A DNA stretch of 64,000 nucleotides, taken from Desmodus rotundus. Its lineage: Eukaryota > Chordata > Mammalia > Chiroptera > Phyllostomidae. The DNA is taken from contig NC_071391.1 of assembly GCF_022682495.2 (NCBI RefSeq), positions 16,715,680 to 16,779,679 of the forward strand. The letters run 5' to 3'. The notes beneath the pieces are model-generated. The model saw only the letters and a program-made list of their open reading frames with translations, had not been told where the DNA came from and did no database searches. Shown here in pieces: positions 22,766-34,724 of this stretch (positions within the stretch are counted from its first letter, which is position 1; each line of letters begins with the position of its first letter). The position numbers and the translations under genes are program-made.

Positions 22766-23284
22766 GTAATAGTTATTGCTAATCTTCATACAGGAACAGT
22801 TTTAATAATTTATTCTCCTAGAAGGCCTTTATGGTCAGTAATTCCCTGGTGAATAATATAAAAGTAAGTTAATAATTTTCTTCAAAAACATTAAAAATGT
22901 GTTTTGTTCTGTTAAGCCTAGAAGCATAAGACAGACCATATAATTTTAAAACCTGATAAGGAATTCAGGCCTTTTTAATAGATTATTTTAGATAAAATTC
23001 AACTTGGATTGTCTCTTCTCTTGTTTAAAAAGCCTGGGACTTTGAATTTAAAGGAATTTAATTTTTATTTGGGGCTTAGTCATTAGTGCAGAGATTTAGT
23101 TGGCATTTCTGAATGATCTCAAAAGAAAATGAACAACCTAGTAGAGATTGAATCAAAGTTACTTTTCCCCTTCACGTGCACTGATATATCCTGGGTAGCT
23201 ATGATGTAGTGACTACCTGCTGCCCTGCCTCTGACACACTTGCTTCTGGCCCCTCATTTGTCACTACTGCTCTTAATGGGTGTC
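22766..23284. other. No gene seen; AT-rich unassigned
   Basis: Repeat-poor AT-rich DNA with no recognised feature. Confidence 0.4.
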
Positions 23285-23545
23285 TTTAGATAAAAAGACA
23301 GAATTGCCTAGAGGTTGAAGCCTGGATCTTAGAGACAGACTGTCTAATTCAAACTCTATCTCTGCTGCTTATTAGCTGTCTGACCTTAGGCCATTGATTT
23401 AAAATCTCTGTTTTTCAGCTTCTTATTGGTAAATGGGTATAGTAATAGTCAGTATGCTGTAGACTTGTGTGAATTAAATGAGTTAAAACCTGGAAAGCAC
23501 TTAGAAAATAACCAGGTATATGCATAGTAGCATTTCAGTAACTGT
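23285..23545 (+). repeat. MIR SINE, long copy
   Basis: TAATTCAAACTCTATCTCTGCTGCTTATTAGCTGTCTGACCTTAGG...GTAGACTTGTGTGAATTAAATGAG...AAGCACTTAG is almost the whole MIR in order. Confidence 0.65.
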
Positions 23546-23654
23546 TACCTTTCTGTATTATTTATATCTCTCTGGGACCCAGTTTTATTATCTATAAAAT
23601 AAAATGATTGGGCTAAATGATCCATTAAAGTCCTGTTATTTGAATTTTTTTCTT

Positions 23655-23770
23655 CCAAGAATGAAAGTTCCATGAGTTCAAGGCCTATGACTATATTTTG
23701 TCCAATTATATTTCAATAACCCATTGAATTGCAACACAAAAGATACTCCATAAATTTTATTAAATACATG
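23655..23770 (+). repeat. L2-type 3' tail, sense
   Basis: AATGAAAGTTCCATGAGTTCAAGG...ACTATATTTTGTCC resembles the sense L2 terminus. Confidence 0.4.
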
Positions 23771-23784
23771 TATCAATGGCTATA

Positions 23785-24020
23785 ATAGCACTTACAGTGT
23801 AGTGAACATTTAAATGTGCCCCATACAGTTCTAGGTTCTATTATCTTAAATTCTCATAATGAACCAATGAAATAAGTACTATTATTAACCTCTTAATACT
23901 AGTGAAGAAATGATATAAAAAGATGTTAGATAACACTTTCAAGGTCATACAATTTAATGAGGGCAGAGTAGTGGAAAAATAGTACTTAGATTTAGACCTC
24001 TTTGACTTCTAAGTTCTTAA
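23785..24020 (-). repeat. MIR SINE fragment, antisense
   Basis: GAAATAAGTACTATTATTAACCTC...GATGTTAGATAACACTTTCAAGGTCATACAATTTAATG follows the antisense MIR order. Confidence 0.55.
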
Positions 24021-24208
24021 ATAAAACTCTTTTTTTTCTTACATATTTTCATAAAGGTAATTGTAATGAAAAGTAGGTAAAGGAGTCAACTCTTGGAATA
24101 GCAATAGCATTGTCGTTATCCATAGCTCCACAAAACGGCAGTCATCTTTGTACTTGTCTGTGCCGCTCATTAAAGGAATTAATTTTTTTGAAAACTAGGA
24201 CTGTGTTT

Positions 24209-24411
24209 TTTTTTAAGATTTTATTTCTTTGTTTTTAGAGAGCGGGAGGGAGAAAGAGAGGAAGAGAAACATCAATGTGTCGTTGCCTCTCGTGTGCCCC
24301 CTACTGGGGACCTGACTCACAGCCCAGGCATATGCCCTGACTGGGAATCAAACCAGCAACCCTTTGGTTCGCAGGCTGATGCTCAATCCACTGAGACACA
24401 CCAGCTAGGGA
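24209..24411 (-). mobile_element. VES-type bat SINE, antisense, with 13-bp target-site duplication
   Basis: The minus-strand head ends at ...CAGCTAGGG and the A-rich tail is at 24209-24240. The duplication TAGGACTGTGTTT is exact at 24196-24208 and 24412-24424. The flanks (GACTGTGTTTATCTCGTC...AATGCCTGACACATAACAGG) form an L2/MIR-like tail, so the SINE split an older repeat. Confidence 0.93.
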
Positions 24412-24569
24412 TAGGACTGTGTTTATCTCGTCTTACACAATGCCTGACACATAACAGGTACTTGGTATATGTTGATGGATACAGTAATGAGCAGTAATTA
24501 GAAACTTGGTAGTTGCTGAGAGAGGCTTTGATGGGCTATATTTCAAATGTTTTTTTAATATCAAATCAC

Positions 24570-24760
24570 CAATGTCATGATTAGATTGGACTCTATACAA
24601 GTTGTCTTATATATTTTACTTTCTCAATCATCAGAAAAATATGTAAGGTGGAAGCTATTAACTTAATTTTAGAGAGGAGTGTCAACTCATCGAGAGAACA
24701 ACTCACCCAAGAGCTCAACCATAATGCTCAAGTTTTGAATCCTAACTCCTAGTTTTTCTT
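24570..24760 (-). repeat. MIR SINE fragment, antisense
   Basis: The weak order TTAATTTTAGAGAGGAGTGTCAACTC...ACTCACCCAAGAGCTCAACC...TTTTGAATCCTAACTCC resembles antisense MIR. Confidence 0.4.
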
Positions 24761-27734
24761 ACACATCAAGTTAGTATTCAGAGATTTTTTTAAAGGGAAT
24801 ATTCGGTGTAGCTTTGTGTTTTCTCCATAGTAACAACTCTCGTGAGGGTTGTATACTTCTCAGGGGAGGGAGGGTACAAAGAGTTGTGTTCCTGAGTATA
24901 AACATATTATTTTCATTTCCTCCATCTGTTGTTGAAAAAGTCTTAGATTAATCATTTTTGAAAGAAAAATAATCTTTGATTTGAAATGAGTACTCAGTTC
25001 AGTGCTTTAATTTACGAGCATCTTGGAGCCATTAGCTTTTCGTGGGAGGCAGAGTGTTTGTAGGTGTGTGGAGAGTTTTGGATGCCTTACAGAAAGCATC
25101 CAGGGTTACCTATGAGGTGGGGGAGGTGACAACCATGGACCATGTATCTGTGGCACTTTCCATATTTTTGCCCCAGCAGTTCAGCTCAGCATGGTGAGAG
25201 TTGACAGGAAGGAGTTTAATGTCTCTCTGTTATAGACAGGTTGTTCTAAATAGAATGGTTTGATCGTCTGATTAAAGGCAGGAGATGCAAGCCAGTCAAG
25301 GTGGTCAAAATGTTTGGTCCTATGGACATTCTCCTGTGAACTGCTGAACCATTTGGTAATAGAACAGAGTTCAGGATTAGAGAATAATAATGATGTCTGG
25401 TCAGTGGTAATGGAATCTCTCAACCATCTTCCAGGGAACTTGTTGTGATATATTAAAGCAGCACAATTGGAAGGTTCTACTTCAATGCTTCAGAAAATCA
25501 TTATTGGAGTGTGAGCAATTTGACTTAACATCAAACAGAAGTGGCACATTAATGTGGAACCATTTTGCTGGCATTGAATGCATTTTGCCGGAAAAATTGG
25601 CAAACTGGTTTTGAAAAAAGATTCACAGACCTATGGATGAGTGATAAGAACAGACTTGCCTTTGTTTTTCTTTTCAAACAAAAAATTGAGTAATTAAGGG
25701 AGACTATAAATACCAGGTTGCATCTGAAAATAGGTTTGTTGTCCTGTTCTTTTCCTTACAATCTATGGAGAGGAGGTAACATTTCTACTCCTTGAGATGC
25801 TATGTTTTTAAACAAATCATAAGGCCAAGACTTAGTTTATATATAAAGTTGACAGATGCCAGCACCAAGTTCCATTGACTAGAAATCCGTGTAATGTATA
25901 TTTCTGCAGGGATTTTTAGTTTCTTTAATCTTTCCATCCTCCCTGTAAAAGCATCAAACACTTTCCGAAAGCCGGTTACAAGTTCTTTAATGTGGTTTGA
26001 GCTACTTCAGACACAAGCATAAAGGGCCCCTCTTCACTCCCTATCTGGCTATTTAGGAGTAGAAATCTGTTACTCAGATTCTAGAAGTATGCATTTTGTT
26101 ATATCAACCTCCTTGCGAATAGAGTTTGAGGCAGGATAGAAAGACATGAAATAAATCACAATAAAATATGAAAAAATCAGGGTGCAGAAATAGCAAAGGG
26201 AGATGCAAGAAAGGTTGGGAATTTTAGTTCTGTGCTATCAGCTTTTGAAAGATCATCAGAAATACAACTCAGCTGAAATTTTGCTGTGAGCTGCCTACAC
26301 CCAAAGCAAAGTTAAATCTCCAACATGTATAAGACAAAAACAGAGCTCAGCTGAAGCAAAGAATGTTAAAATTACATCACCATTTCCAACGGTCAATGTA
26401 ATAATTTATTGAGACAAGCATTATCACAGAATTCTATACCTATTAGCTAAAACACATTTTGGGAGCAGGGTATTCACATCCCAAAGCATCCCCCACAGTT
26501 CACCTAATGTTTCCAAAGAATAAATGTACCTCTATATGGGATGGTTCACTAGGCACCTGAACCAAGTCATCAATTTTCATTGTTCATAGTGGGAAGACCT
26601 CACCATATATGTCTCCCTGTGTGATGGGAAAAGGAGTAAAAAACATCTCTCCGTAGTACTCTTGTCATAACCATCTAACTTGACTCTTGTGATGAGGACA
26701 CAAACAAATTGAGAATGTGAAAAGATCTGCTTTCCTAGCTGTAAGTATCCCTCTGCCACAGAGAAGACTTCCTATTTTGTTTTTATCCCACCCACAACAA
26801 ATGCCCATGATTCCAAGGCTGTCTTCAGCAATAGTGTAATTCTCACTTGCTTTTTCCTTCCTTAGACTACGCACATCCCCTCTCTGTATGGCCAGTCCGT
26901 TGATGAAGCACACAGACTTATTCCATAAGGTAGCAGATTAGGTTGCAACATTTTTTTTTCTTAAACAATTATTTCAAGTGGGTCCAGCGGGATTTTTGGA
27001 ACTGACATGGGAATGATCAGCGCCCAGGTAGCATTACTCAAGAAAGGTAGATACGTCTCAGAGCTTGGCGGGAGGGTGTTCTTGGGTTATAACCTAACAG
27101 CATGGCTGCTGTAGAAAATGGTGTCTGATGAGAATGGGTGATGTCAATTCTGAATGCTCCTTGAGCTTAGTCATGTTTCTTGGAGGTTATGTTAGTGATC
27201 TGACCTTATTTTCCCCAAATGGGCAATTACTTGCAGTCTGAAATTATGTAACTTTTTTCATGCTTCCATTCCCATAAAAAAGGCAGCAAATCGTCTTGTC
27301 GAGTTAATGGATCGAGGGGAGGGGGGGATGAGAAAATGAATGTAGCTAGGGGCACGCTTCATAGTTTTCCTGTCACTGTTGAAAAGTTCTCATGACTTTA
27401 ATCAGATTTTTTTTTTTTTCATTTGGTAGGGATCATTTACAAGAGACACCAAATAAAATACATCCCCATTAGACGTCCCCTGGGGAGACGATTTTGGAAG
27501 TTGTAATTTTCCACTCTAAGTATGAACAGCTTCACCATGAAAAGACTTCCCATGGATAATGACAATAATGCCGTTTAATTTTTTAAGGCACCCAGCCCGA
27601 AGGTCTCCTGAATGGGAAACAGATGTGCCGTGCATCTTTACTTTTTCTCCAGCAGTACAGCCAATTTAGAGAGAGCTGGGGCATCGAACGGGCTGGAGAA
27701 AGACCCCTGTCTAACCTGAGCCACAATATCCCGC
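24761..27734. other. Repeat-poor 3-kb stretch, no gene seen
   Basis: I recognised no interspersed repeat in this span, unlike the rest of the window. It includes complex blocks such as CAAATGGGCAATTACTTGCAG near 27220 and a T-run at about 27407-27420. Short open frames on both strands carry no family signature. It is either well-conserved unique DNA or repeats too old to see. Confidence 0.4.
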
Positions 27735-27960
27735 AGAGGAAGAATCGTGGCAGTAATGTTTACTGAACACTTTAGGAGACAAAAAGCATCTCCGTTGGCG
27801 CTTTTACTCAAAGCTCACATCGACAGTACGAATTTAGTGCTGTTGTTGCCTTCATTCTATAGTTGAGAAAAGTGGAATGTAGAGAGTTTAAGAGAATTGT
27901 TCAATGCTACATTAAGTACATATCAGAGAGTCCCATCCAGAGACCAAAGAACAGAGGGTA
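27735..27960 (-). repeat. MIR SINE fragment, antisense
   Basis: TCATTCTATAGTTGAGAAAAGTGGAATGTAGAGAG...GAATTGTTCAATGCTACATTAAG resembles the antisense MIR core. Confidence 0.45.
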
Positions 27961-28179
27961 TTAGTGGTTATGTCTTATTTACTCTTGGAAACTCTATGCC
28001 TGTTATAGGCTCTGACATCTAGTAGGTTCTCAGCATATGTTGGTTGAGTGAATAAAGATGAGTACTATTTGTATTTGTTACGTAGGGTATATAGCAAGTA
28101 TGTTCAAAGATCCATTCACAGTAAGAGATAGAGAGGACAGGATTGAAATGGATTTGGGTATGACCATGAGTTAAGATGC
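27961..28179 (+). repeat. MIR/L2-type tail
   Basis: GGCTCTGACATCTAGTAGGTTCTCAGCATATGTTGG...GAGTGAATAAA (about 28008-28057) is the standard sense tail (ATAGTAGGTGCTCAATAAATG...TGAATGAA). Confidence 0.45.
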
Positions 28180-28640
28180 CCTGCTACAATTCTGAGGGTG
28201 AGGAGGAAATTAAAATATTTCCTCACTCATTTCCAACTGTCTTTTTCAAAAGGAAATGTTAGCACCAAGACACTTTCTGAAACCTGGGCTTTATTCCAGC
28301 TTTTTTTTATAATAAAAACCAGGTGGCCCTTATCTGTATATTTCTCATATGTCCTTCTAGCCTTTTCTAGCTGTAAAGGCTGTGATCATGCAGCTAAATA
28401 TTGTCTGCAATGATCCCAGCACCTGTGGCATCTCAATAAGCAAAGCTTGGTGCAGCACTTGGGGGAATAACGCGTCAAAGTCAACAAATTGTGCTGAAGG
28501 ACAGATTCACTGCCTTTAATGGGAAGAAACCAGTCTTCCAGCAATCTGCCCAAGTCACATATTAGACTGAATTGTTTGGCTCTGAAGCACGAATTCTTAT
28601 AATAACACCGAATATAACTCATTAACCGTCATGATGCAGC
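28180..28640. other. Candidate conserved non-coding block
   Basis: Complex, repeat-free sequence with an isolated CpG (AATAACGCGTCAAAG near 28468) and AT-rich words. No coding frame of note. Proposed only from its texture. Confidence 0.2.
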
Positions 28641-28644
28641 AGGG

Positions 28645-29140
28645 ATTCAATCGGTAACTAATGTGCGCCGGGCACTGTGTTAGGCACTGTAGGTTTGATG
28701 ATAAATGAGACGCACTCTTTGCTTTAAGAGGAACCTTGACACAGGAAGGTGAAACCAATAGTTAAAAATATACTATTTTTGCAAAACCATGAGGGTTGTG
28801 TTTGATTTGTTTACTCTGTAAGAACTTGGGATAGTTCCCGAGACAGAAGGATTCTTACATTTTGTTAAGCAGATTAAAACAATATTGAATGGTACATATA
28901 AAAGTAGAATATATTCAAGGCACGAAACTGCTAAACTGTTGTGAAAGGGAGAGCGAGACTGGGGGAGAACGTCATAGAGGCAGGAGGAGTCAGGATTGTG
29001 AACAGTAGGCCATGGGCTGGGGGAGCAATGGGATACAGGGACAGGGACTGGGAGAATGGAACTTTCCAGGCACAGGGAATAATGTGTGCAAATGCATGGA
29101 GCTGTGAAACAGGGTGATAGGTGCTGACAAGTGACTTACA
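28645..29140 (-). repeat. L2 LINE fragment, antisense
   Basis: AATGTGCGCCGGGCACTGTGTTAGGCACTG at the start and GGAACTTTCCAGGCACAGGGAATAATGTGTGCAAATGCATGGAGC near 29070 are the two ends of a typical antisense L2 block. Confidence 0.6.
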
Positions 29141-29684
29141 GAAAATGAAGAAAAAAGATCTGAAAGCAATCGACATTGAAATGGGAGGAAAGGTGCCGTA
29201 AACAGAGCGCAGGAGACTAACTTACGCTGCCAAGTACTAGTGAACATGGCAGCTCCTTCGGCGTCAAAGGATCAGCTCCAGCTAATGTAAAACATGACCG
29301 TATGTCAAGGACTTCCAGAAGTGGCTGCCACCACCCCTTGAATTAGGAATTCAGAGACCTGGTATATCCATGGGGCAGAGGGAATCATGTTTTCCTGGTC
29401 TCAGGACCTGAAACATTTGCTTTCAGAAGTGGGAAGTGGACAAAGGACCACTGCTTAGAAGTTTCCTTTCCTCTTGGCTTTTGCAGAATTTTTCTCATCT
29501 GAGTACGTTTAGACTGAACAGGTTTGTAGCTCAGGGAACTTATATGAGTTATATTAGTGCTGCTTGTAGACTTTCTCCTTTCCTTGGGCCCTCTAGTGAA
29601 GCCCTAGACAAGTAATAGGTTCGTCTTCTTTGCTATGCAGAGACGTGAATGAAAACCACAAATCAGAAGTGACTTGGGTGTGTT
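29141..29684. other. No gene seen; unassigned
   Basis: No feature recognised. Confidence 0.4.
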
Positions 29685-29815
29685 GGAAAGAGTAAGGGCA
29701 CTGACATAAGAAAACCTGCGGCCACATTCCTGTTTTCTAGTTTTTACCTAAGTGAATCTTTAATTTCTGAGTCTCCGTTTCCTCATGCATATCATAGATC
29801 TAACCAAATTTGTCA
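29685..29815 (+). repeat. MIR SINE fragment
   Basis: AGTAAGGGCACTGACATAAG...CTGAGTCTCCGTTTCCTCATGCATATC resembles the sense MIR core. Confidence 0.5.
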
Positions 29816-29859
29816 AAACTATTAAAAAGTTATTAATATGTAAACCAAAAGGTAAAAGT

Positions 29860-30065
29860 CAACATATAATACTACTACTAATAATGACCGTTTACTGAGC
29901 GCTCATTATGTCTCCACTCTGCTAGGTTTCCTTTATAGTCACAATTTCATTTAATCATTTTAATAACCCAGATAGACTGGTATTTCTTATTTTCTAATTT
30001 GAAAATAATGAAACTAAATTTCAAAGAGATAAACTCATAATATACACAGCTATAAATGCTAGCAA
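29860..30065 (-). repeat. MIR SINE fragment, antisense
   Basis: GTTTACTGAGCGCTCATTATGTC...GCTAGGTTTCCTTTATAGTCACAATTTCATTTAATC...GAAACTAAATTTCAAAGAG follows antisense MIR. Confidence 0.55.
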
Positions 30066-30234
30066 TATTTGTACTTATTACTAAATCTTCATTTTTTAAT
30101 TTTCTAATTTGTTTTTGCAGGGAAGGAATAACACACTTAGGAAAAAAATCCTAAAGTTGGAGGAATTTTGACTTGATTTACATTAGGCTCTGAAAATAGA
30201 CATTGATAACTTCCTTAAATTCCTAGAGAAAGGC

Positions 30235-30520
30235 ATGTAGTTGTGATGACAGTATTAGTAGAAGCCAACAGAGACTGAGAGCTTACTGTCTATATCATAC
30301 AACGTGTTAAGTCATTTACATGGGTTATAACAGTAATTCCTCCTAATCATACTAAAATGTATATTTTATGCTTGGTATCATGCTGCTATATGAATAATAT
30401 CTCCACCATTTTCACCACGAGAAAACTGAGGCTCAGAACAACAACAAAAAAGGTTCCCAATTTACCCAGCAGGAAGTGAAGGCACCAGAATTCCACACAT
30501 CCTAACTCAGCCTAGTCAGT
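30235..30520 (-). repeat. MIR SINE fragment, antisense
   Basis: AGAGCTTACTGTCTATATC...TTAAGTCATTTACATGGG...CACGAGAAAACTGAGGCTCAGAAC...TTACCCAGCAGGAAGTG is antisense MIR, apparently with a small internal interruption near 30350-30410. Confidence 0.5.
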
Positions 30521-30841
30521 GTCATGTTGACCTGTGATTTTCAGTTGTGCGTTAATTACCACATGTTGTTGATGCAGCAACGTGGCATTTATTAAAATAT
30601 CATATTTATCCTAGCCCGCTGTTCTTATGTATACTGCCATTCACTCCACAGGCATTATCAATCTCGGTTAAACCTTTGATGGTACTCTTCCTCACTGCTG
30701 CATGTGGGGGCGCTGGGGGCGGGTGGAGGAGAAGTAGAAACATGGGAATCTGGAAACAGGTGGTCTGCAACAGTCATTTCATAGCTCATTTCTGAACCAC
30801 TTCATTCACCGAACGCTACGTCTATTACCAACAACAGTGGT
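30521..30841. other. No gene seen; unassigned
   Basis: Includes a G-rich stretch (GGGGGCGCTGGGGGCGGGTG, about 30706-30725). Nothing else is recognised. Confidence 0.4.
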
Positions 30842-31108
30842 GCCCTGCCTGCTGTGGCTTGGTTGGTTGGAGCACTGACCCATGCACCAAAATGTCACAG
30901 GTTTGATTCCTGGTCAGGGCACTACTTAGGTTGCAGGTTTGGTCTCCGGTTGAGGTGCGTAGGGGAGGCAACTGTTTGATGTTTCTTTCTCATGCTGATG
31001 TTTCTCTCCTCTCTTTCTCTCTCTCTCCCTAGCTCTCTCTCTCCTTCTTCCTTTCTTCCTAAAATCAATAAATGTACCCTCAGGCGAGGACTAATTAAAA
31101 AAAATAGG
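30842..31108 (+). mobile_element. Divergent, longer VES-type SINE
   Basis: The head GCCCTGCCTGCTGTGGCTTGG has the B-box-like GGTTTGATTCC and a duplicated TGATGTTTCT unit. A CT-rich block and the tail AAAATCAATAAATGTACCCTCAGGCGAGGACTAATTAAAAAAAA complete it. That tail differs from the other six copies, which suggests a different VES subfamily. No clean duplication was found. Confidence 0.8.
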
Positions 31109-31424
31109 ACAGTGCTCTCCAATATTGGCTTCAGCAATTATGTTTCTGCCCTATTCACATGTTTTATACTTCCATTATTCTCTTTCCTTACCTGATCCAA
31201 AAAAAGAAAACACCTTAACAAACCTGTCTTATGCTCCAATAAATATATTTCTATTTCCATTTCTAAAATTTTATTTACTTGCCTATTTCAACAACATATC
31301 TATAAACATGTAGATTTGTAGGACATGAAGAGATCTTCCCCTAATGTTCTTCCCTCTTGAACCTGAAATTCTATCATTCCTTTTTAGTAAAAAGGGGCTA
31401 TTACCTTTTGGTTACTTTATTACC
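31109..31424. other. No gene seen; AT-rich unassigned
   Basis: AT-rich sequence after the SINE tail. No feature recognised. Confidence 0.4.
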
Positions 31425-31860
31425 ATGGTTATTTATTCAATTGATATTTACTGAGTGCCTACCATGTGTCAGACAGAGTAGTAGACAATAAGGTGAGAGG
31501 CTGAAAAATAAATTAATAAAATAATTTTGAATAAAGATAAATTCTATGAGGACCATAAAATGAAGTAAAGGGAGCAGAAGATGGTCTCAGGTAAGAGATG
31601 ACATTTGGGCTGAGACCTGAATGGTAAAAAGCAATCAGCCTATAAAGATGGGGGATAGGATATTCCAAGTAGAAGTAGCAACAAATGCAAGACCCCCGAG
31701 GAGAAAACAACCTTAGGATGTCCCGAAAACTTAAGCAGATTAATGGAGCTTCAGTGTGGAGAGATGAGGACATCCTAATAGAATGGGAACCATCGAGGGA
31801 GGGGGGAACCAGGTTTAGTGGTGTTCCCTGAGCCGTGCTAAGTTCCTTGGACATTTTTCT
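31425..31860 (-). repeat. L2 LINE fragment, antisense
   Basis: TATTTACTGAGTGCCTACCATGTGTCAGACAG, then GATGACATTTGGGCTGAGACCTGAATGG, then GATATTCCAAGTAGAAGTAGCAACAAATGCAAGACCC are in the antisense L2 order. Confidence 0.7.
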
Positions 31861-32129
31861 GAGAGTATGCTAACTTTAATAAACATTACATACAAAAATG
31901 CAAACTGGAAACTGACAGAATTTTACTAACATCGTATAAAAATGGGGTTATCAAAATGTTTCTTAAATGGAAGTGGTGATCCAGTGACGGCATCCCAGTT
32001 GTATGGAGGCCCCAGAGATAGAAGGAAAAGTGAGGATGGAGTGGGAAAGGGGAGTGGGGTAGGCTACAAGGGGGGAAATACAACTTTTTTCCAGGCTCAG
32101 CCTTCATGGTCCCAACTAAGTGGATTCAT
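31861..32129. other. No gene seen; unassigned
   Basis: No recognised feature. Confidence 0.4.
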
Positions 32130-32640
32130 TTTGTGGGAGCACTCATGAGTTGTGGCCATTAGTGCATACTTTTCCTCCTTTTGCAAATACTACACAGAAA
32201 TTACTCTGGAGAACTATTTCGCTCTCACTCTCAGTCCAAGGACTATGGCTGGGGTTGACTCCACTCCATGTACCTGGGCACGTGGGGCGGGTGGAATTTG
32301 GGATTTTTGCCTGCCTAGTTATGATGTTCCATTGCTCTGGCCACAAAGTTTGGTTGAGGTTTGGGCATGTGCCTCGACTTGGGCTAATGAGTGCTATTTC
32401 AAGATTTCTGTTCAACTTTCTGAGAAAGAAACAAAGATAGACCCCAAAACAGGAGGCTCTAAGTCTGGAGTTACTGGTAACCATCTTGCTACCACATGCA
32501 GCCTAACAATGAGTTGAGAGGGTGGCGCGTAAAGCTGAGAGAGAGAAAAGGAGTCAGTTTTGATAACATGGCTTGAACTCTTAGGTCAAAGAGCCTTTAG
32601 TTCGGTCAGCCAGGTCCCAGGAGGAAGCAGAATTCCCTCT
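32130..32640 (+). repeat. Old LTR-like dispersed repeat, family unresolved
   Basis: AAGGACTATGGCTGGGG, GGGCATGTGCCTCGACTTGGG, AAGTCTGGAGTTACTGGTAACCATCTTGCTACCACATG follow a mammal-wide repeat I recognise but cannot name with certainty. The 106-121-codon open frames on both strands lie inside it and are not genes. Confidence 0.4.
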
Positions 32641-33744
32641 GGATGGTTCATGTGAAAATTTTTTGATGGAATAATTCTTTACAGAAGAGTGATTTAAAAA
32701 ATAAGGGGATCAATAAAGAAGGGCGAGGCACTGAAAAATTAGGAACAATAAAAAGTTGTCACCATGTCTGGAGGTGAAGGGACAGAGGGAAGGAATAGTG
32801 TTATTCCAGCTCAGGAAAAGCTGAAAGACTGGAGAGTGCTTTGTGGGGGTATTTGTAGCAGAGAGACAGACTTCAGCCCTAAATGATAACGTGAGCAGAA
32901 CAGAAATGCTCTGATGTTTTTCTCGCCCAGCCCTCCAGTCTCTGGCTAGTAACTCCTTTGCCATCACTGAACTGGAAGCAAGCTAGAAAGAGAATCGGTG
33001 AGGCAATTAACAGAAATAGCTTCCAGTATCAGGGAGAAAGCTGAAGAACGGAGGCTAATGCATAGAAAGCTGGACAAAAAGAATAATTTGCACAAAGTCA
33101 ATCGAATATCAGGTAACTCTTCATATCTATGAGCTAAAACATCTATGCACACTCCCTTTTGAGGCAATTGGAAGTTGGTTCTCCATCTCTTGCAATTAAA
33201 ATGATTCAAACTAGTACATTTTTTGGATCTTGAGAAATCGCACTAGCCTCTCCCACACAGAAATCTTTTATTGTACTGCAACTTGCTCTGCAGAGGGTCA
33301 GAGCGATCTTGGAACATCGAGTTATGCAATTAGTAAGTGAAACGTATGTACACACTGTTCCAGTTCTTTATGTGGAGACCAGCTGGGAAAGAGACCGCGA
33401 GTCAGTGATTCCTCCATGTCCATTAGACTGAAATATTAATAGAGTGGAGTAGTTTGAATATTTTCATGTCTAGTTTAATGTGGACGGGTAAATATTCATA
33501 TGATGGCAATTTCTTTTCACACAGAGCTCAGTGGGAACACTCCTTCAAATTAAATGAGTCCAATGGGGCATTTAAAGTTGGAAAAAGAGGAATAGGAGTG
33601 TTTCTGCAAGACTTAGATGACTGATTGCATAAGCCTTAGGCCTCTGGACCCCAAAAACGTCTGTTCTGATTACTCAAAATGGAATTCTACACTACGATGT
33701 AGAGGTAATGAAAGATAGCAAGTTAATTTTAAACTTTATCAGTG
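32641..33744. other. No gene seen; repeat-free block at 33250-33620
   Basis: 33250-33620 is complex AT-rich sequence (TGAAATATTAATAGAG, AGGTTAAATATTCAT-like words, CAAATTAAATGAGTCC) with no repeat signature, a possible conserved non-coding element. No exon seen. Confidence 0.25.
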
Positions 33745-33905
33745 GAAGGGAAGTCACAAAGTTCATCTTCTTCATTTTACAGGTAAGAAAAATGTGAGCC
33801 AGAGAGGTGAAGCGACCCACCGAATGTCAAGCCACTAGTTAGTGGCAAAGCTAGAAGTAGAGGCTGAACTTCCTAAACCTCAGTCTCATGCATTTCTTTC
33901 TACCT
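33745..33905 (-). repeat. MIR SINE fragment, antisense
   Basis: CTTCATTTTACAGGTAAGAAAAATGTGAGCCAGAGAGGTGAAGCGAC...AAGCCACTAGTTAGTGGCAAAGC is a clear antisense MIR. Confidence 0.65.
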
Positions 33906-33914
33906 TGTGGTATG

Positions 33915-34020
33915 ATATAGCTTAGAATACAAAAATAGCAGGTGGGTTTGAATTCTAGCTCCATAGCTTTGTTGCTGGATCTGTAAGCAAGGGGTTTACC
34001 TTCTCCAAATTGAAATATGT
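33915..34020 (+). repeat. MIR SINE fragment
   Basis: GTGGGTTTGAATTCTAGCTCCATAGC...GGTTTACCTTCTCCAAATTG resembles a sense MIR adjoining the antisense copy. Confidence 0.45.
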
Positions 34021-34484
34021 CTAGCACAGTATGTGCTTCCTACTGGTTTTCAATCAGTGTCACTTCTCTGGAGTGCAAGCCGTGATTCTATTGACAAATA
34101 TTCACTTTCCTTTCCAAAAACTCTGTATAATCTCGCCGAACCTTGTCAGGCCTTTTTGTAATCACAGAATGATGTTCATCGGGGCGTTGTTGATACATCA
34201 AAGTATCGGATCTCAGAAGTCCCTCTCCCATGTAAATTGTCATCATGACTAGTATAGCACCTCTCTCTGCTGTCTGAAAAACCTCAGCACATGCAGGGTT
34301 CAGAAGCATGACACTGGCCACATCTGCTCATGGTGGAACTGTTGTGGTTAAGCTAACCAGACTCAGAGTGTTATGGCAACACTTAAAATGTTGTCCAGAG
34401 TTAACAAGCAGGCACTGATTTTTCTCTTTGATAATTAACTACAAACTGTCTTGGGTAATCCAGTCAAAAAGCTAACAGTTATCG
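34021..34484. other. No gene seen; unassigned
   Basis: No recognised feature. Confidence 0.4.
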
Positions 34485-34497
34485 AGGGCCTCCACTT

Positions 34498-34711
34498 AAA
34501 AAAATTTTTTTTATTTATTTGTTTTTAGAGAATAGGGAAGGGAGGGAGAAAGAGAGAGAGAGAGAAACAACGATGTGTGAGTAAATCGTCGAACGAGAAC
34601 AACCTGGGACCTGGCCTGCAACCTGGGCATGTGGCCTGACCGGGAATCAAACTGGCAACCTTTCCATTTGCAGGATGATGCCCAATCCACTGAGCCACAC
34701 CAGTCAGGGCT
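34498..34711 (-). mobile_element. VES-type bat SINE, antisense, with 13-bp target-site duplication
   Basis: Minus-strand VES with an AG/CT-rich block and A-tail. The duplication AGGGCCTCCACTT is exact at 34485-34497 and 34712-34724. The interior (TGAGTAAATCGTCGAACGAG) differs from the other copies, a local variant. Confidence 0.92.
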
Positions 34712-34724
34712 AGGGCCTCCACTT

